64,000 nucleotides of DNA from Streptomyces sp. CA-210063 (GCF_024612015.1 NZ_CP102512.1:5208001-5272000), one strand, 5' to 3'. Positions 1-11,516 are shown, counted from the stretch's first letter. Notes: generated by a model not told the origin, from the letters alone. Made by a program: numbers and translations.

Positions 1-1067
1 CCGAAGACCGCTCCGTCGTGGCCCCAGAAACGCCCGCAGCCAGGGAGTTCGACGGTGTAGATGCCGAGGCCGTAGTCGATGGTGGCGTTCGGGTCGCCCG
101 CCACCGACACCGGAACCGTGCGCTGCATCTCGGCGAGGGACGCCCGGCCGACGAGGTCGCCGGCGAGCAGCTTGCGGTAGAAGCGGTTGAGGTCGTCGGT
201 CGTGGAGACGATCGCTCCGGCGGTGTAGGCCCAGGACATGTCGTAGACGCTGTAGTCGCGGGGCGGGTCGATGAGACCGTAGAAGGACTCGTACATCTTG
301 GGGTGCGGGCCCTTGATGTACGGGGTCCGCGGGAACGAGGTGTGGTCCAGGCCGGCGCGGTCGATCACGTGGCGGGTGAGGTACGCCGACGCCTTCTGGC
401 CGGTGACCTTCTCCAGGATCAGGCCGGCTATGACGTAGTTGGTGTTCGAGTACGAGCCCGGCTGCGCGCCGGGGCGGCCGGTGGCGGGGGCCGCCAGGCC
501 CAGCCGTACGAGTTCCCCGGGGCTGATCGAACGGAAGCGCCCTTCGTCGAGGCCGGCGGTGGAGTTCTGGGCGAGGGAGGGGAAGGCGCCGAGGATGTAG
601 TCGCCGATGTGGCTGGTGTGGTTGAGGAGCATGCGTACGGTGATGGCGTCACCGCGCTCCCGGTCGGCGGCGGTCCCGTCGAACAGCTCCGGGACGTAGT
701 CCGTGACCGGGGCGTCGAGGCTGATCCGGCCCCGCTCCACCTGCTGCAGGATCGCCACCGACGTGAACGTCTTGCTGATGCTGCCGACGCGGTGCCGCAT
801 GTTCGGGGTGACCTTCCGGCCCGTGTCCACGTCGGCCGACCCCGACGCACCCGTCCAGCGCTCACGCCCGTCACGCACCGACGAGTACGTGCCGTACATA
901 CCGGCCTCGTGGATCGCGTCCAGCGTGCCGCGCAGCCCGTCCCGGTCCAGTCCGGCGGGCGCCGGGGCCGTGCCCACGTCACCGGGCGCGGCGGACACCG
1001 CGGGCGCCGTGGTGACGAGCAGAAGTGTGGTGCCCAGTGCGGTCCCGACGAGACGCTTGATGCGCAC
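1..1067 (-). CDS. Secreted serine hydrolase (beta-lactamase / D-Ala-D-Ala carboxypeptidase family), C-terminus off the window
   Basis: The gene reads leftwards from a GTG at 1067, preceded by AGGGGG, and runs off the window edge, so the last residues are missing. An N-terminal signal peptide ends near PAVSAAP. The serine beta-lactamase-like fold is shown by SISK (SxxK, nucleophile Ser and general-base Lys), YSNTNY (the YxN motif) and a late WGHDGAVFG, which stands for the usual H/K-x-G box. Members act outside the cell as DD-carboxypeptidases, esterases or amidases; the substrate cannot be read from the sequence. It lies downstream of the metalloprotease on the same strand, with a hairpin between them, so it is probably transcribed separately. 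Confidence 0.88.
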   Translation of the reverse strand, partial: MRIKRLVGTALGTTLLLVTTAPAVSAAPGDVGTAPAPAGLDRDGLRGTLDAIHEAGMYGTYSSVRDGRERWTGASGSADVDTGRKVTPNMRHRVGSISKTFTSVAILQQVERGRISLDAPVTDYVPELFDGTAADRERGDAITVRMLLNHTSHIGDYILGAFPSLAQNSTAGLDEGRFRSISPGELVRLGLAAPATGRPGAQPGSYSNTNYVIAGLILEKVTGQKASAYLTRHVIDRAGLDHTSFPRTPYIKGPHPKMYESFYGLIDPPRDYSVYDMSWAYTAGAIVSTTDDLNRFYRKLLAGDLVGRASLAEMQRTVPVSVAGDPNATIDYGLGIYTVELPGCGRFWGHDGAVF

Positions 1068-1192
1068 GGCGTGTCCCCCTCGATCCTGACGTTCCCGATG
1101 GCCCGGGGTCGGTCAACTCCCGGGCCCTGTCAGGTGATTGTCACGGGCTGTCGGTGCGCCTTACATCCTTCGCGTGGACGATCACGTTCACA

Positions 1193-1222
1193 GCGGGGCC
1201 ATGACATCTGTCATGGCCCCGC
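1193..1222 (-). terminator. Hairpin terminator after the metalloprotease gene
   Basis: GCGGGGCCATGACA at 1193-1206 pairs perfectly with TGTCATGGCCCCGC at 1209-1222. It starts 23 bases past the metalloprotease stop codon. There is no long U tract, as is usual for Streptomyces terminators. Confidence 0.7.
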
Positions 1223-1244
1223 GAACATCAGCGAAGGATGGGTG

Positions 1245-2153
1245 TCAGAGGCCGTACCGGTACTTCAGGTGGCGCCAGAAGTCGCGGAACATCCACTTGT
1301 CGAACTCGGTGATCTGGGTGGCGCTGCCGGCCTTCATGAGGAAGCAGCACTGGCCGGTGGGGGTCCAGTCGTAGAAGTCGTCGAGGCCGAAGGTGTGGCC
1401 GACCTCGTGCAGGTAGATGTGGATGTTCTCCTGGGCGAGGGCGCCGGTGAAGTAGGCGCGGCCCATGCGCTGGCCCCAGTCGCCGCCGGCGCCGCCGCCG
1501 AAGCCCTCGGTGAGCCAGAGGGACTGGTCGTAGTGGCGGGCAGCGCCGCCGGGACAGCGGGAGTAGTTGCCGTCCTGGTGGAAGAAGCGGCCGCAGTCGG
1601 GGGCGCACTGTGGGGCTCCGCCGCCGTCGAGCATGTTGGTGTAGATGTCGACGGAGTTGTCGGTCCACTGGAGGGTGGAGCGGTTCTTCACCGCCCAGCC
1701 GACGATGTTGACGGGGACGTTGGTGTACGGCCAGGCGTTGTGGCCCGCGCCGTTGTCGACCATCGCCGCCATCCACTTGCCGAACTGCTTCTTCAGCGCG
1801 GCGTGGATCTGGTCGCGCAGGGTCGCGCTGACCGGCTGGTCCGACTCCCAGCGGACGCAGTAGTTGACGCTTCCGCGGTTGGCCATGATCTGGTCCCAGC
1901 CGTAGTTGCGGAAGCCGTACAGGTCGCCGTACGTGGACTCGACGTGGTTCCAGACCTCGTTGAGGGGCTGGACCAGGTTCGAGGGCGGGTTCCAGACATC
2001 CGCCGCGGCGGCCACCGCGTCGGCCTGGGCCTGCGTCCGGGCCGATCGGTCGTTCGCCGCCTGCGCCACGGACGGGGTCGTCAGACCGGGTGCGAGCAGC
2101 ATGGCCACGACGGCGGCGAGGACGGTGAGCAGTCTTGTGATGCGGGTGCGCAT
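1245..2153 (-). CDS. Secreted zinc metallopeptidase, metzincin-like
   Basis: 302 residues from the ATG at 2153, which has AAGGGAG upstream; longer reading enters the methyltransferase gene and is unlikely. A signal peptide covers about residues 1-35 (MRTRITRLLT, hydrophobic core, SVAQAA). HEVGHTFGLDD at residues 249-259 matches HExxHxxGxxD, where two His and a third ligand bind zinc and Glu is the catalytic base. A Met (FLMKAG) follows about 20 residues later, as expected for a Met-turn. Many Trp and paired Cys suggest a disulphide-stabilised exoenzyme. The exact peptidase family is not certain. It probably helps degrade external protein. Confidence 0.8.
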   Translation of the reverse strand: MRTRITRLLTVLAAVVAMLLAPGLTTPSVAQAANDRSARTQAQADAVAAAADVWNPPSNLVQPLNEVWNHVESTYGDLYGFRNYGWDQIMANRGSVNYCVRWESDQPVSATLRDQIHAALKKQFGKWMAAMVDNGAGHNAWPYTNVPVNIVGWAVKNRSTLQWTDNSVDIYTNMLDGGGAPQCAPDCGRFFHQDGNYSRCPGGAARHYDQSLWLTEGFGGGAGGDWGQRMGRAYFTGALAQENIHIYLHEVGHTFGLDDFYDWTPTGQCCFLMKAGSATQITEFDKWMFRDFWRHLKYRYGL

Positions 2154-2196
2154 GGTGAACTCCCTTGGTGGGGGCGGGATTTCACGTGCCTTGACG

Positions 2197-3087
2197 TCAC
2201 CCTGTGGTCGCCGCCGACCGCCCGGAGGTTGCCGCGCGTTCCAACGCCACGATCCGCATGCCTCCCGGGCCCGTCCCCTCCCGCGTGGGACGCAGCCCGG
2301 CGACACGGAACTGCTCCAGCACCCAGGCGTGGGAGAGCCGCAGCTTCCGGTAGCTGTGGGCGTCCATGGCCCAGTCGCCGCCGGAGCCGTCCCGGGTGTG
2401 GATCAGGTCGTGCACGACGACCGTGTAGTCGTCGTAGTCGGCCGGGTACTCCAGGAAGCAGGTCATGATCCGGTCCTCGGTGGCACGGACCGGCAGGAAG
2501 CGGTCCGTACCGGTCAGCGGGACCGTCAGGTCGCGGTAGCCGAAGACGGCCGTCCCGCCGGGCGCGAGCGCCTGAGCGACATCGGCGAACAGCGCGGCCA
2601 CGTCCCCTCTCGTCGGCAGATGGGTCAGCGTGTCACCGAGACAGACGATCGCCGCCGCCGAGCCCGGACGGACCAGCTCCGGCAGCGCGGTACGCACGTC
2701 CGCCCGCACCGGACGCACCGCCGGCGACTCGGCGGCGTGTGCGGCCAGTTCGCCCAGCAGCGGCTCGCTCAGGTCGACGGCGAGCACGGAGTCGAAGCCC
2801 AGCCCGGCCAGGGCGAGGCTCGTGTGCCCCGGGCCGCACCCCAGATCCACGGCGAGGCCCCCTGCCTGCCCGGGAACCACACCCCACTCCGCCAGGAACG
2901 CACGCCGGGCCTCGGCGAGCGAGAGCAGATCACCACCCAGCATCCACGTGTAGTGCTGGGCGAGAAACCGGTCGTAGTGATCGACGGCGGTCGTGGCGAT
3001 CCCGGACGTCGTAACGGTCGTGGCGGTTGTAACGGTCGTGGCGGTCGTCGCGGTCGTCGCGGTCGTGGCGGTCGTGGCGGTCGTCAT
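2197..3087 (-). CDS. Class I SAM-dependent methyltransferase with a Thr/Ala repeat N-terminus
   Basis: 296 residues from the ATG at 3087 (AAGGGGATG upstream). The first 28 residues are almost only Thr, Ala and Val, from 9-base tandem repeats reaching the start codon, so this tail is probably disordered. The catalytic domain follows, with motif I VDLGCGPGHTSLAL and an acidic motif II LAVDLSEPLL, typical of Rossmann methyltransferases. The tail DHYDRFLAQHYTWMLGG just before motif I is a common small-molecule methyltransferase start. Substrate unknown. The gene is divergent from an Lrp/AsnC regulator, which may control it. Confidence 0.8.
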   Translation of the reverse strand: MTTATTATTATTATTATTVTTATTVTTSGIATTAVDHYDRFLAQHYTWMLGGDLLSLAEARRAFLAEWGVVPGQAGGLAVDLGCGPGHTSLALAGLGFDSVLAVDLSEPLLGELAAHAAESPAVRPVRADVRTALPELVRPGSAAAIVCLGDTLTHLPTRGDVAALFADVAQALAPGGTAVFGYRDLTVPLTGTDRFLPVRATEDRIMTCFLEYPADYDDYTVVVHDLIHTRDGSGGDWAMDAHSYRKLRLSHAWVLEQFRVAGLRPTREGTGPGGMRIVALERAATSGRSAATTG

Positions 3088-3197
3088 GAGGCACGCATCC
3101 CCTTCGTATCCGGCAGGCGAAGGGGAATCTAGAGCGGGATACGGCGATACGGACGGCCTGCCGAACCATATTCGCCGTGCCCTGGAAAATGGCGGCC

Positions 3198-3677
3198 ATG
3201 GACGACACTGATTCGGCGATCCTCAGCCATCTGCAGCGCGATGCACGGCTCACCAACCGGGAGTTGGCCCGCCTCGTGGGCATCGCACCCTCCACCTGCC
3301 TGGAGCGGGTCCGGGCCTTACGGTCGCGCGGCGTCATCACCGGCTACCACGCGGCCGTGCAGCCCCGGCTGCTGGGCCGCTCGCTCCAGGCACTGGTCTT
3401 CGCCCGGCTGCGCCCGCTGAGCCGGGACGTGATCTCCGGCTTCGAGGCGTATCTGTCCCAACTTCCCGAGGTGGTCTCGGTCTTCGTGGTCTCCGGCGAC
3501 GACGACTTCGTCGTGCACGTGGCCGTACCGGACATCGACCGGCTGCACGCCTTCCTCATGGACCGGTTCAGCGCCCGGCGGGAGGTGGTGAGTTTCCGCA
3601 GCTCGGTGATCTACCAGCAGACGAACGTGCGGGTGCTGACGCCCTTGGACGGCCACGAGTACGGCGGGGGCAGGTAG
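3198..3677 (+). CDS. Lrp/AsnC-family transcriptional regulator with a TTA codon
   Basis: 159 residues. ATG codons at 3189 and 3198 and a GTG at 3177 are possible starts; MDDTDSAILSHLQRDAR at 3198 aligns with the family N-terminus. The HTH covers about residues 5-60 (LTNRELARLVGIAPSTCLERV), followed by an RAM ligand/oligomerisation domain (VVSVFVVSGDDDFVVHVAV). Such proteins respond to amino acids and control nearby transport or metabolic genes; the divergent methyltransferase and the convergent DMT permease are the obvious candidates. Codon 41 (3318-3320) is TTA, so translation probably needs the bldA tRNA. Confidence 0.9.
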   Translation: MDDTDSAILSHLQRDARLTNRELARLVGIAPSTCLERVRALRSRGVITGYHAAVQPRLLGRSLQALVFARLRPLSRDVISGFEAYLSQLPEVVSVFVVSGDDDFVVHVAVPDIDRLHAFLMDRFSARREVVSFRSSVIYQQTNVRVLTPLDGHEYGGGR

Positions 3678-3679
3678 GC

Positions 3680-3697
3680 GGGGCCGCGCCCGGCCCC
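3680..3697. terminator. Short GC hairpin between convergent genes
   Basis: GGGGCCG at 3680-3686 pairs with CGGCCCC at 3691-3697 around a 4-base loop, between the converging regulator and permease genes. Confidence 0.55.
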
Positions 3698-3713
3698 AGC
3701 TCACAGCCGCCGC

Positions 3714-4604
3714 TCACTCGACTCGCCCCGCCCCCACAGCTCGGTCACCTCCCGCCTCCCCGAACCGCGCCAACGCCACCCCACCCCCCACACAGCACAC
3801 GAACCCGGCCACCGCCAGCCACCCGTACCCGTCCCGGGTCGTGTCGCCGAGCCACGCCACCCCGAACACGCCCGGCCAGACGGTCTCGCAGATCACCATC
3901 GCCGCCGTGGCCGCCGTCACCGAGCCGGACTGGAGGGCCTGGACGAGGAGGAGGTAGCCGCCGAGGCCGGAGACGACCACGGCGTACGCGGACGGCTGGG
4001 CCAGGACGTCGGGGACGGTCCCGTCCGGCAGCAGGCGGACCGCGATCGCGGTGAGGCCGAAGCTCAGGCCCGCCGCCGCGCCGAGCACCACGGCCCGGCC
4101 CCGCCGCAGCCGCCCGCCCACCACCCAGCCGCCCGCCACGACCAGCAGCGACGCGCACAGCACCGCCACCCGCAGCGGGGTGTCGCCGTGTCCGTCCCCC
4201 GCGTGCCCGGCGGACACCGCCAGCGTCGCAAGACCCAGGCATACGACGGCCACCGCACCCCACTCGGCGCGCCGCAGCCGCAGCCCCAGCACAGCCGTCC
4301 CGACCACCGCCGTGACCGCCAGCGACGCGGCCACCGCCGCCTCCACCAGGAACAACGGCACGAGCCGCAACGCCACCACCTGGGCCCCGAACCCGAGCGT
4401 GTCCAGTCCGGCCCCGGCGAGAAACGGCCACCCCCGCAACACCGCCGTCACCGCATGCCACCGCCCCCGCGCCGCCCGGCTCCCCGCGCCCTCGCCCTCG
4501 CCCGTGTCCCCGCCCGCCGCCCGCCGCGCCCCCAGCGCCTGCAACACCGTCGCCGTACCCATGCAGACCGCCGCGCACAGCGCCAGCGTCACACCCTCCA
4601 CCAT
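3714..4604 (-). CDS. DMT-superfamily (EamA-like) permease
   Basis: 296 residues from the ATG at 4604 (MVEGVTLALCAAVCMGTATVLQ). About nine or ten hydrophobic helices form two similar halves, as in drug/metabolite transporters. The first half is broken by a short Gly/Arg-rich loop around residues 25-50. It acts in the cytoplasmic membrane, probably as an exporter; the substrate is unknown. It converges on the Lrp-type regulator, an arrangement often seen for amino-acid exporters, but no operator is visible on its own promoter side. Confidence 0.75.
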   Translation of the reverse strand: MVEGVTLALCAAVCMGTATVLQALGARRAAGGDTGEGEGAGSRAARGRWHAVTAVLRGWPFLAGAGLDTLGFGAQVVALRLVPLFLVEAAVAASLAVTAVVGTAVLGLRLRRAEWGAVAVVCLGLATLAVSAGHAGDGHGDTPLRVAVLCASLLVVAGGWVVGGRLRRGRAVVLGAAAGLSFGLTAIAVRLLPDGTVPDVLAQPSAYAVVVSGLGGYLLLVQALQSGSVTAATAAMVICETVWPGVFGVAWLGDTTRDGYGWLAVAGFVCCVGGGVALARFGEAGGDRAVGAGRVE

Positions 4605-4691
4605 GCGGGCACAGTAAGGGCGGGACCCGGTCCCACCCGCGCGACACCAGCGGGGGCACCCCTCAGGACCGCACAAAGTCCGACAGATTCA

Positions 4692-8729
<4,038 letters not shown>

Positions 8730-8744
8730 CGAGCTGCCCTCGGT

Positions 8745-8777
8745 GACGGCCCCGCCTCAGCTCTTGGCGAGGCCGTC
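8745..8777 (+). terminator. Putative terminator after the beta-galactosidase gene
   Basis: GACGGCC at 8745-8751 pairs with GGCCGTC at 8771-8777, with a further GCC/GGC pairing inside. It starts 16 bases after the stop codon. Confidence 0.45.
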
Positions 8778-9045
8778 GGTCTCGACGCCCTACCCATCCC
8801 TCGTGGCCGCGCGCCCTCCAGCCCGACTGGTTTATGCAAGAACGCGCATAGTCATAGTCATGCATGGACGCAAAGCGTCGCCCCCTCTACCGTCGTTGCA
8901 CAAACGGCCCAACCAGGGTCAAGGGCAAGGGATTTTGGCACGGAGGTCAGCGTTTGACCGGCGCCTCTCGCACCTGGCTCAGCCCTTTTCTCCACTGCCG
9001 TCCTGACTCAGGCCGGAGGTCCGGTCAGAGACGCGCAGGGTCGCC

Positions 9046-9225
9046 TCAGTCACCCCCACCTGGTCCATCGGCGAGCTGAGCCTTCTCGGGCTTCGCGATG
9101 ACGAACACGCCCTTGCCCTGGACCCCCTGAACAATTCGGGGTGATGCTCTCCCGGTCAATCTCGATCACGCGTTTGAGCGTAAAAGGCCGACCCAGGACA
9201 GCATAGGCCGAGCATGCACGTATAA
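9046..9225 (-). pseudogene. Decayed gene fragment, possibly a winged-helix regulator
   Basis: On the minus strand one frame gives LGRPFTLKRVIEIDRESITP. After removing one base near 9136 the next frame continues IVQGVQGKGVFVIAKPEKAQ and stops at 9046-9048. The QGKGVFV string resembles the wing of GntR-type regulators, but the family is not certain. No start codon with a ribosome site is visible, and the frame is broken. The fragment faces away from the mini-gene cassette at 9429. The flanking 8778-9045 and 9226-9276 stretches show no convincing gene; there is an AT-rich spot around 8830-8865. Confidence 0.35.
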
Positions 9226-9287
9226 GGACGTACCAAGTTGCGCCACGGCCGGAGGCGGCAGAAGGAGACCCCACGACGGGTGCGACC

Positions 9288-9416
9288 GACGCTGTTGGCG
9301 AATCTGCGCAGAGAGCGCCAAGTGTCCGCTCAGTCCCAGCGACACGCCGTACGCCCAGCGTGTCGCTGGGACTCAAACGACAGTTGCGGTCGCCGATCGG
9401 ATTCGCCAACAGCATC
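9288..9416. mobile_element. MITE-like structured element, copy 1
   Basis: The ends GACGCTGTTGGCGAATC (9288-9304) and GATTCGCCAACAGCATC (9400-9416) are inverted repeats of 17 bases with one mismatch. The direct repeat CGGGTGCGACC abuts both ends (9277-9287 and 9417-9427), as a target duplication would. Inside, AGTCCCAGCGACACGC (9332-9347) and GCGTGTCGCTGGGACT (9358-9373) form a perfect 16-bp hairpin. No transposase is encoded. A related element lies at 47443-47545. Confidence 0.6.
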
Positions 9417-9428
9417 CGGGTGCGACCC

Positions 9429-9551
9429 ATGGTCCGGCCTTACCTGGTCGCCGTCGAGCGGGAGTGCGCCCGGCGGACCCGCAGCCGTGGCCGTACACCG
9501 AGCTGCCCGTCATCACCGCTTCACACGCGGCAGTTCGCGGAGGTGTGCTGA
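9429..9551 (+). CDS. Possible 40-residue peptide, first member of a coupled mini-gene cassette
   Basis: The ATG at 9429 lies one base after the direct repeat of the MITE-like element. The peptide is basic (begins MVRPYLVAVERECARRTRSR). Its stop TGA (9549-9551) overlaps the next ATG as TGATG, which suggests translational coupling. No good ribosome site precedes it, so expression is uncertain. An alternative start in another frame is the GTG at 9280, with AAGGAG upstream. No family recognised. Confidence 0.35.
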   Translation: MVRPYLVAVERECARRTRSRGRTPSCPSSPLHTRQFAEVC

Positions 9552-9754
9552 TGGCCGACCGACAGACCAGGGCCGCAACCCGGTGCGCCGAGATTCCCAT
9601 GCTGCGTGCCTACCGGCTGTGGTTCGAGCACACCCGCACGTGCGACAGCGGTTGCAAGCGCGTCCACAAGGCACAGGACGGCTGCGAGACGGGACGGGAA
9701 CTGTGGGGCACGTACCGCCTCGCGCGAATCGGGAAGGACGGGGCGACACCATGA
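9551..9754 (+). CDS. Small conserved-type protein of unknown function (67 aa), cassette member A
   Basis: Starts at the ATG at 9551 and ends in an ATGA overlap with the next gene. Three cysteines lie in TCDSGCKRVHKAQDGC, followed by a well-defined C-terminal segment GRELWGTYRLARIGKDG. The partial gene at 63922-64000 ends with a closely similar sequence (KAQDGCTDGRELWGEYRLAR), so this is a real gene family kept in the same order. Cys spacing could support a small metal-binding or disulphide fold, but no function is known. Confidence 0.7.
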   Translation: MADRQTRAATRCAEIPMLRAYRLWFEHTRTCDSGCKRVHKAQDGCETGRELWGTYRLARIGKDGATP

Positions 9755-10011
9755 GGTGGATCACCGAACGCACCCCTGCGCGGCCCGTACACCGGACCGA
9801 CGACGACCGTCTCGCCGTACCACTACGGCTGACCCGCACCGGCGAACACTCCGCCGACACCGAACTGACCCTCACCCTCGCCGAAGCCGAACACCTCCAC
9901 GCAGCCCTGTGCCGCGCCCTCGACGGCCACCCCGCACCAACGGCCGCACCCGACTGCCGACAAACCGTCCAGGCCTCACCCGGCACCGCCCACATCGTGG
10001 GCCGCGCGTAA
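9751..10011 (+). CDS. Small conserved-type protein of unknown function (86 aa), cassette member B
   Basis: ATG at 9751 overlaps the stop of the previous gene. The sequence runs MRWITERTPARPVHRTDD, then LAVPLRLTRTGEHSADTELTL, and AEHLHAALCRALDGHPAP. The gene at 63623-63925 is a clear paralogue (IERTPRRPVYRTD, AEHLHAALCRALDGQPAP) that continues for a further helical tail. It looks like a small alpha/beta protein without signal or membrane segments. Function unknown; it always follows member A in this window. Confidence 0.72.
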   Translation: MRWITERTPARPVHRTDDDRLAVPLRLTRTGEHSADTELTLTLAEAEHLHAALCRALDGHPAPTAAPDCRQTVQASPGTAHIVGRA

Positions 10012-10073
10012 CGCGTACGCGCGGACGACACCGCACCGACGCCCAACGCCCCGCCACCGACGCATCCCCTCCC

Positions 10074-10178
10074 ATGGCCCTGCGGCGGAGCGGGGCTGAG
10101 GCGCGGCTTGTCGTGAGCACCTCACCCGAGCCCGCCTCCTCGACCACGTCAACGGCCGACACCTGGGAGACACCGTGA
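10074..10178 (+). CDS. Possible Ser/Thr-rich 34-residue peptide coupled to the kinase-like gene
   Basis: An ATG at 10074 opens a 34-codon frame starting MALRRSGAEARLVV and ending in a tail where 11 of 20 residues are Ser or Thr. Its TGA (10176-10178) overlaps the GTG start of the HPr-kinase-like gene as GTGA. That arrangement would suit a peptide substrate of the kinase, as in phosphorylated lasso peptides, but no ribosome site precedes the ATG. It may be only a chance frame. Confidence 0.3.
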   Translation: MALRRSGAEARLVVSTSPEPASSTTSTADTWETP

Positions 10179-11323
10179 GTACCCCCACCGCAACCCGGCT
10201 CCGCGCCGGAGCCGCGAGCGTGACCGTCCGAAGCACCACATCCGCCTTCGTCACCTCCTGGGCCCTCCGGTACTTCGGCCCCTGGTGGAAGGCGGCCGCG
10301 ATGCCTGTCGATGAAGTCCTCGCCGGACCTCTGGTCACCGCGAACGTCGACGGGCAGGCGTACGACGACCTGGCCGCGCACGTCACCGCCGGCCCGCACG
10401 ACAAGGTCACCTACGCCAAAGCCCAACTGCTCCTCGTCCGCGACAGCACAGGCACAGGCACAGGCACCATCACCGCCGTCTCGCCCGCCGAGCACCTGGC
10501 CTACCGCTCCGAACCGTTCGCCGGACACCTGGCCGTCTACGGCCGTGCCCCCGAACCCGTAGCCCTGGCCGCCGCCCGGCTCGCCCGGGAGATGATCCGG
10601 GCGGCACTGCTGCGGGACGGGTGGACGCTGCTGCACGCCTCCGCCGTCGCCCGTGACGGGCGGGTCGTACTCTCCTTCGGCTCCAAGGGAGCGGGGAAGA
10701 CCACCACGGCGCTACTCCTGGCCTCCCGCGGTCACCAACTCCTCGCGAATGACCGGGTGTTCGTCAAACCCGTCGGCGACGACCTGCGCGTCCTGCCGTG
10801 GCCCGCCGCGGCCGCCGTCGGGCTCGGCCTGCTGGACGCGCTCGGGCTGTACGACGTCGTACGGGAACGACTGCGCGCCGGAGAACAACTTCACCCCACC
10901 CAACACCCCGAAGTGACCGCTGCTCTCCTGGCCGGACGGCGCGATCCCTTGTGGGAGCCGGACGGCCGCAGGGAACGGAAAGTGCAGGTCTTCCCCGATC
11001 AGTTCCCCGGCTGGTTCGGCATGGAGTTGGCGACCGAGGGGCGTGTCGGCGCCCTGCTGTTTCCCCGCGTCGACGCCGCCGCCGTCCCGGCCCTGGTCGA
11101 GGGTGGCCGCACGCTCGGTGAGGCGGACTTCATGAGCGGCTCCACCGAAGACCGCTACCCGGATGTCTTCGGCCTTGCCCAAGGCATCGACCCCGCCGGC
11201 GGCGTCCTGGCCAGGACCACTGTCGCCGAACACCTCGCCGTCCTCCCGCACCGACAGGTCGCCCTCGGCCACGACAGCGCGGCCAACGCCGCTTTCCTGG
11301 CCAACGTCGCCGACGACCTCTGA
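10175..11323 (+). CDS. HPr-kinase-like P-loop protein
   Basis: 382 residues from the GTG at 10175 (GGGAGA seven bases upstream). The centre reads LLHASAVARDGRVVLSFG, then Walker A GSKGAGKTT (about residues 169-177) and HQLLANDRVF, the layout of the HPr kinase/phosphorylase C-terminal domain, here with Asn-Asp where many relatives have Asp-Asp. The N-terminal 150 residues match nothing I recognise. Such stand-alone proteins in actinobacteria are often linked with peptide-modification clusters, and a few phosphorylate peptide Ser/Thr; no PTS genes are nearby. Soluble, cytoplasmic. Function inferred only from the fold. Confidence 0.7.
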   Translation: MSTPTATRLRAGAASVTVRSTTSAFVTSWALRYFGPWWKAAAMPVDEVLAGPLVTANVDGQAYDDLAAHVTAGPHDKVTYAKAQLLLVRDSTGTGTGTITAVSPAEHLAYRSEPFAGHLAVYGRAPEPVALAAARLAREMIRAALLRDGWTLLHASAVARDGRVVLSFGSKGAGKTTTALLLASRGHQLLANDRVFVKPVGDDLRVLPWPAAAAVGLGLLDALGLYDVVRERLRAGEQLHPTQHPEVTAALLAGRRDPLWEPDGRRERKVQVFPDQFPGWFGMELATEGRVGALLFPRVDAAAVPALVEGGRTLGEADFMSGSTEDRYPDVFGLAQGIDPAGGVLARTTVAEHLAVLPHRQVALGHDSAANAAFLANVADDL

Positions 11324-11516
11324 CGCTTCCTTCGACGCCTTCGACCTCTCCTCCGGTGAGAACAACCTCTTCGGCAAGGGCACCACCGAGGCCCGCCACT
11401 TCACGCTCTACAGCGACGTCAACGCCTTCATGTACTGGGACGGCGGCCACGGCGCGAACGAGGACGCGGCCGACTTCATCAAGTGGATCGCGAAGGTGAC
11501 CGGTCACAAGAGCTGA
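11324..11516 (+). pseudogene. Orphan 3' end of a secreted-protein gene
   Basis: After the kinase stop codon another frame carries SSGENNLFGKGTTEARHFTL, then YSDVNAFMYWDGGHGANEDA and a tail ending VTGHKS with a stop at 11514-11516. It has strong coding character and looks like a globular protein C-terminus, but no start or upstream half exists, since the kinase gene occupies the upstream DNA. It is probably what is left of a gene cut by insertion or deletion. Confidence 0.6.

Noticed and set aside
18..2468. Very long plus-strand open frame opposite three genes
   Set aside because: It is the antisense of the serine hydrolase, metalloprotease and methyltransferase genes, with residue composition typical of GC-rich shadow frames and no ribosome site.
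8830..8865. Possible plasmid transfer or attachment site in the AT-rich spot before the island
   Set aside because: No matching copy on the other side of the island and no integrase gene.
9280..9550. GTG at 9280 with AAGGAG upstream as the start of a longer gene through the MITE-like element
   Set aside because: The frame runs across the inverted repeats and hairpin and continues out of phase with the clear cassette genes. Not called, but kept as an alternative to the 9429 start.
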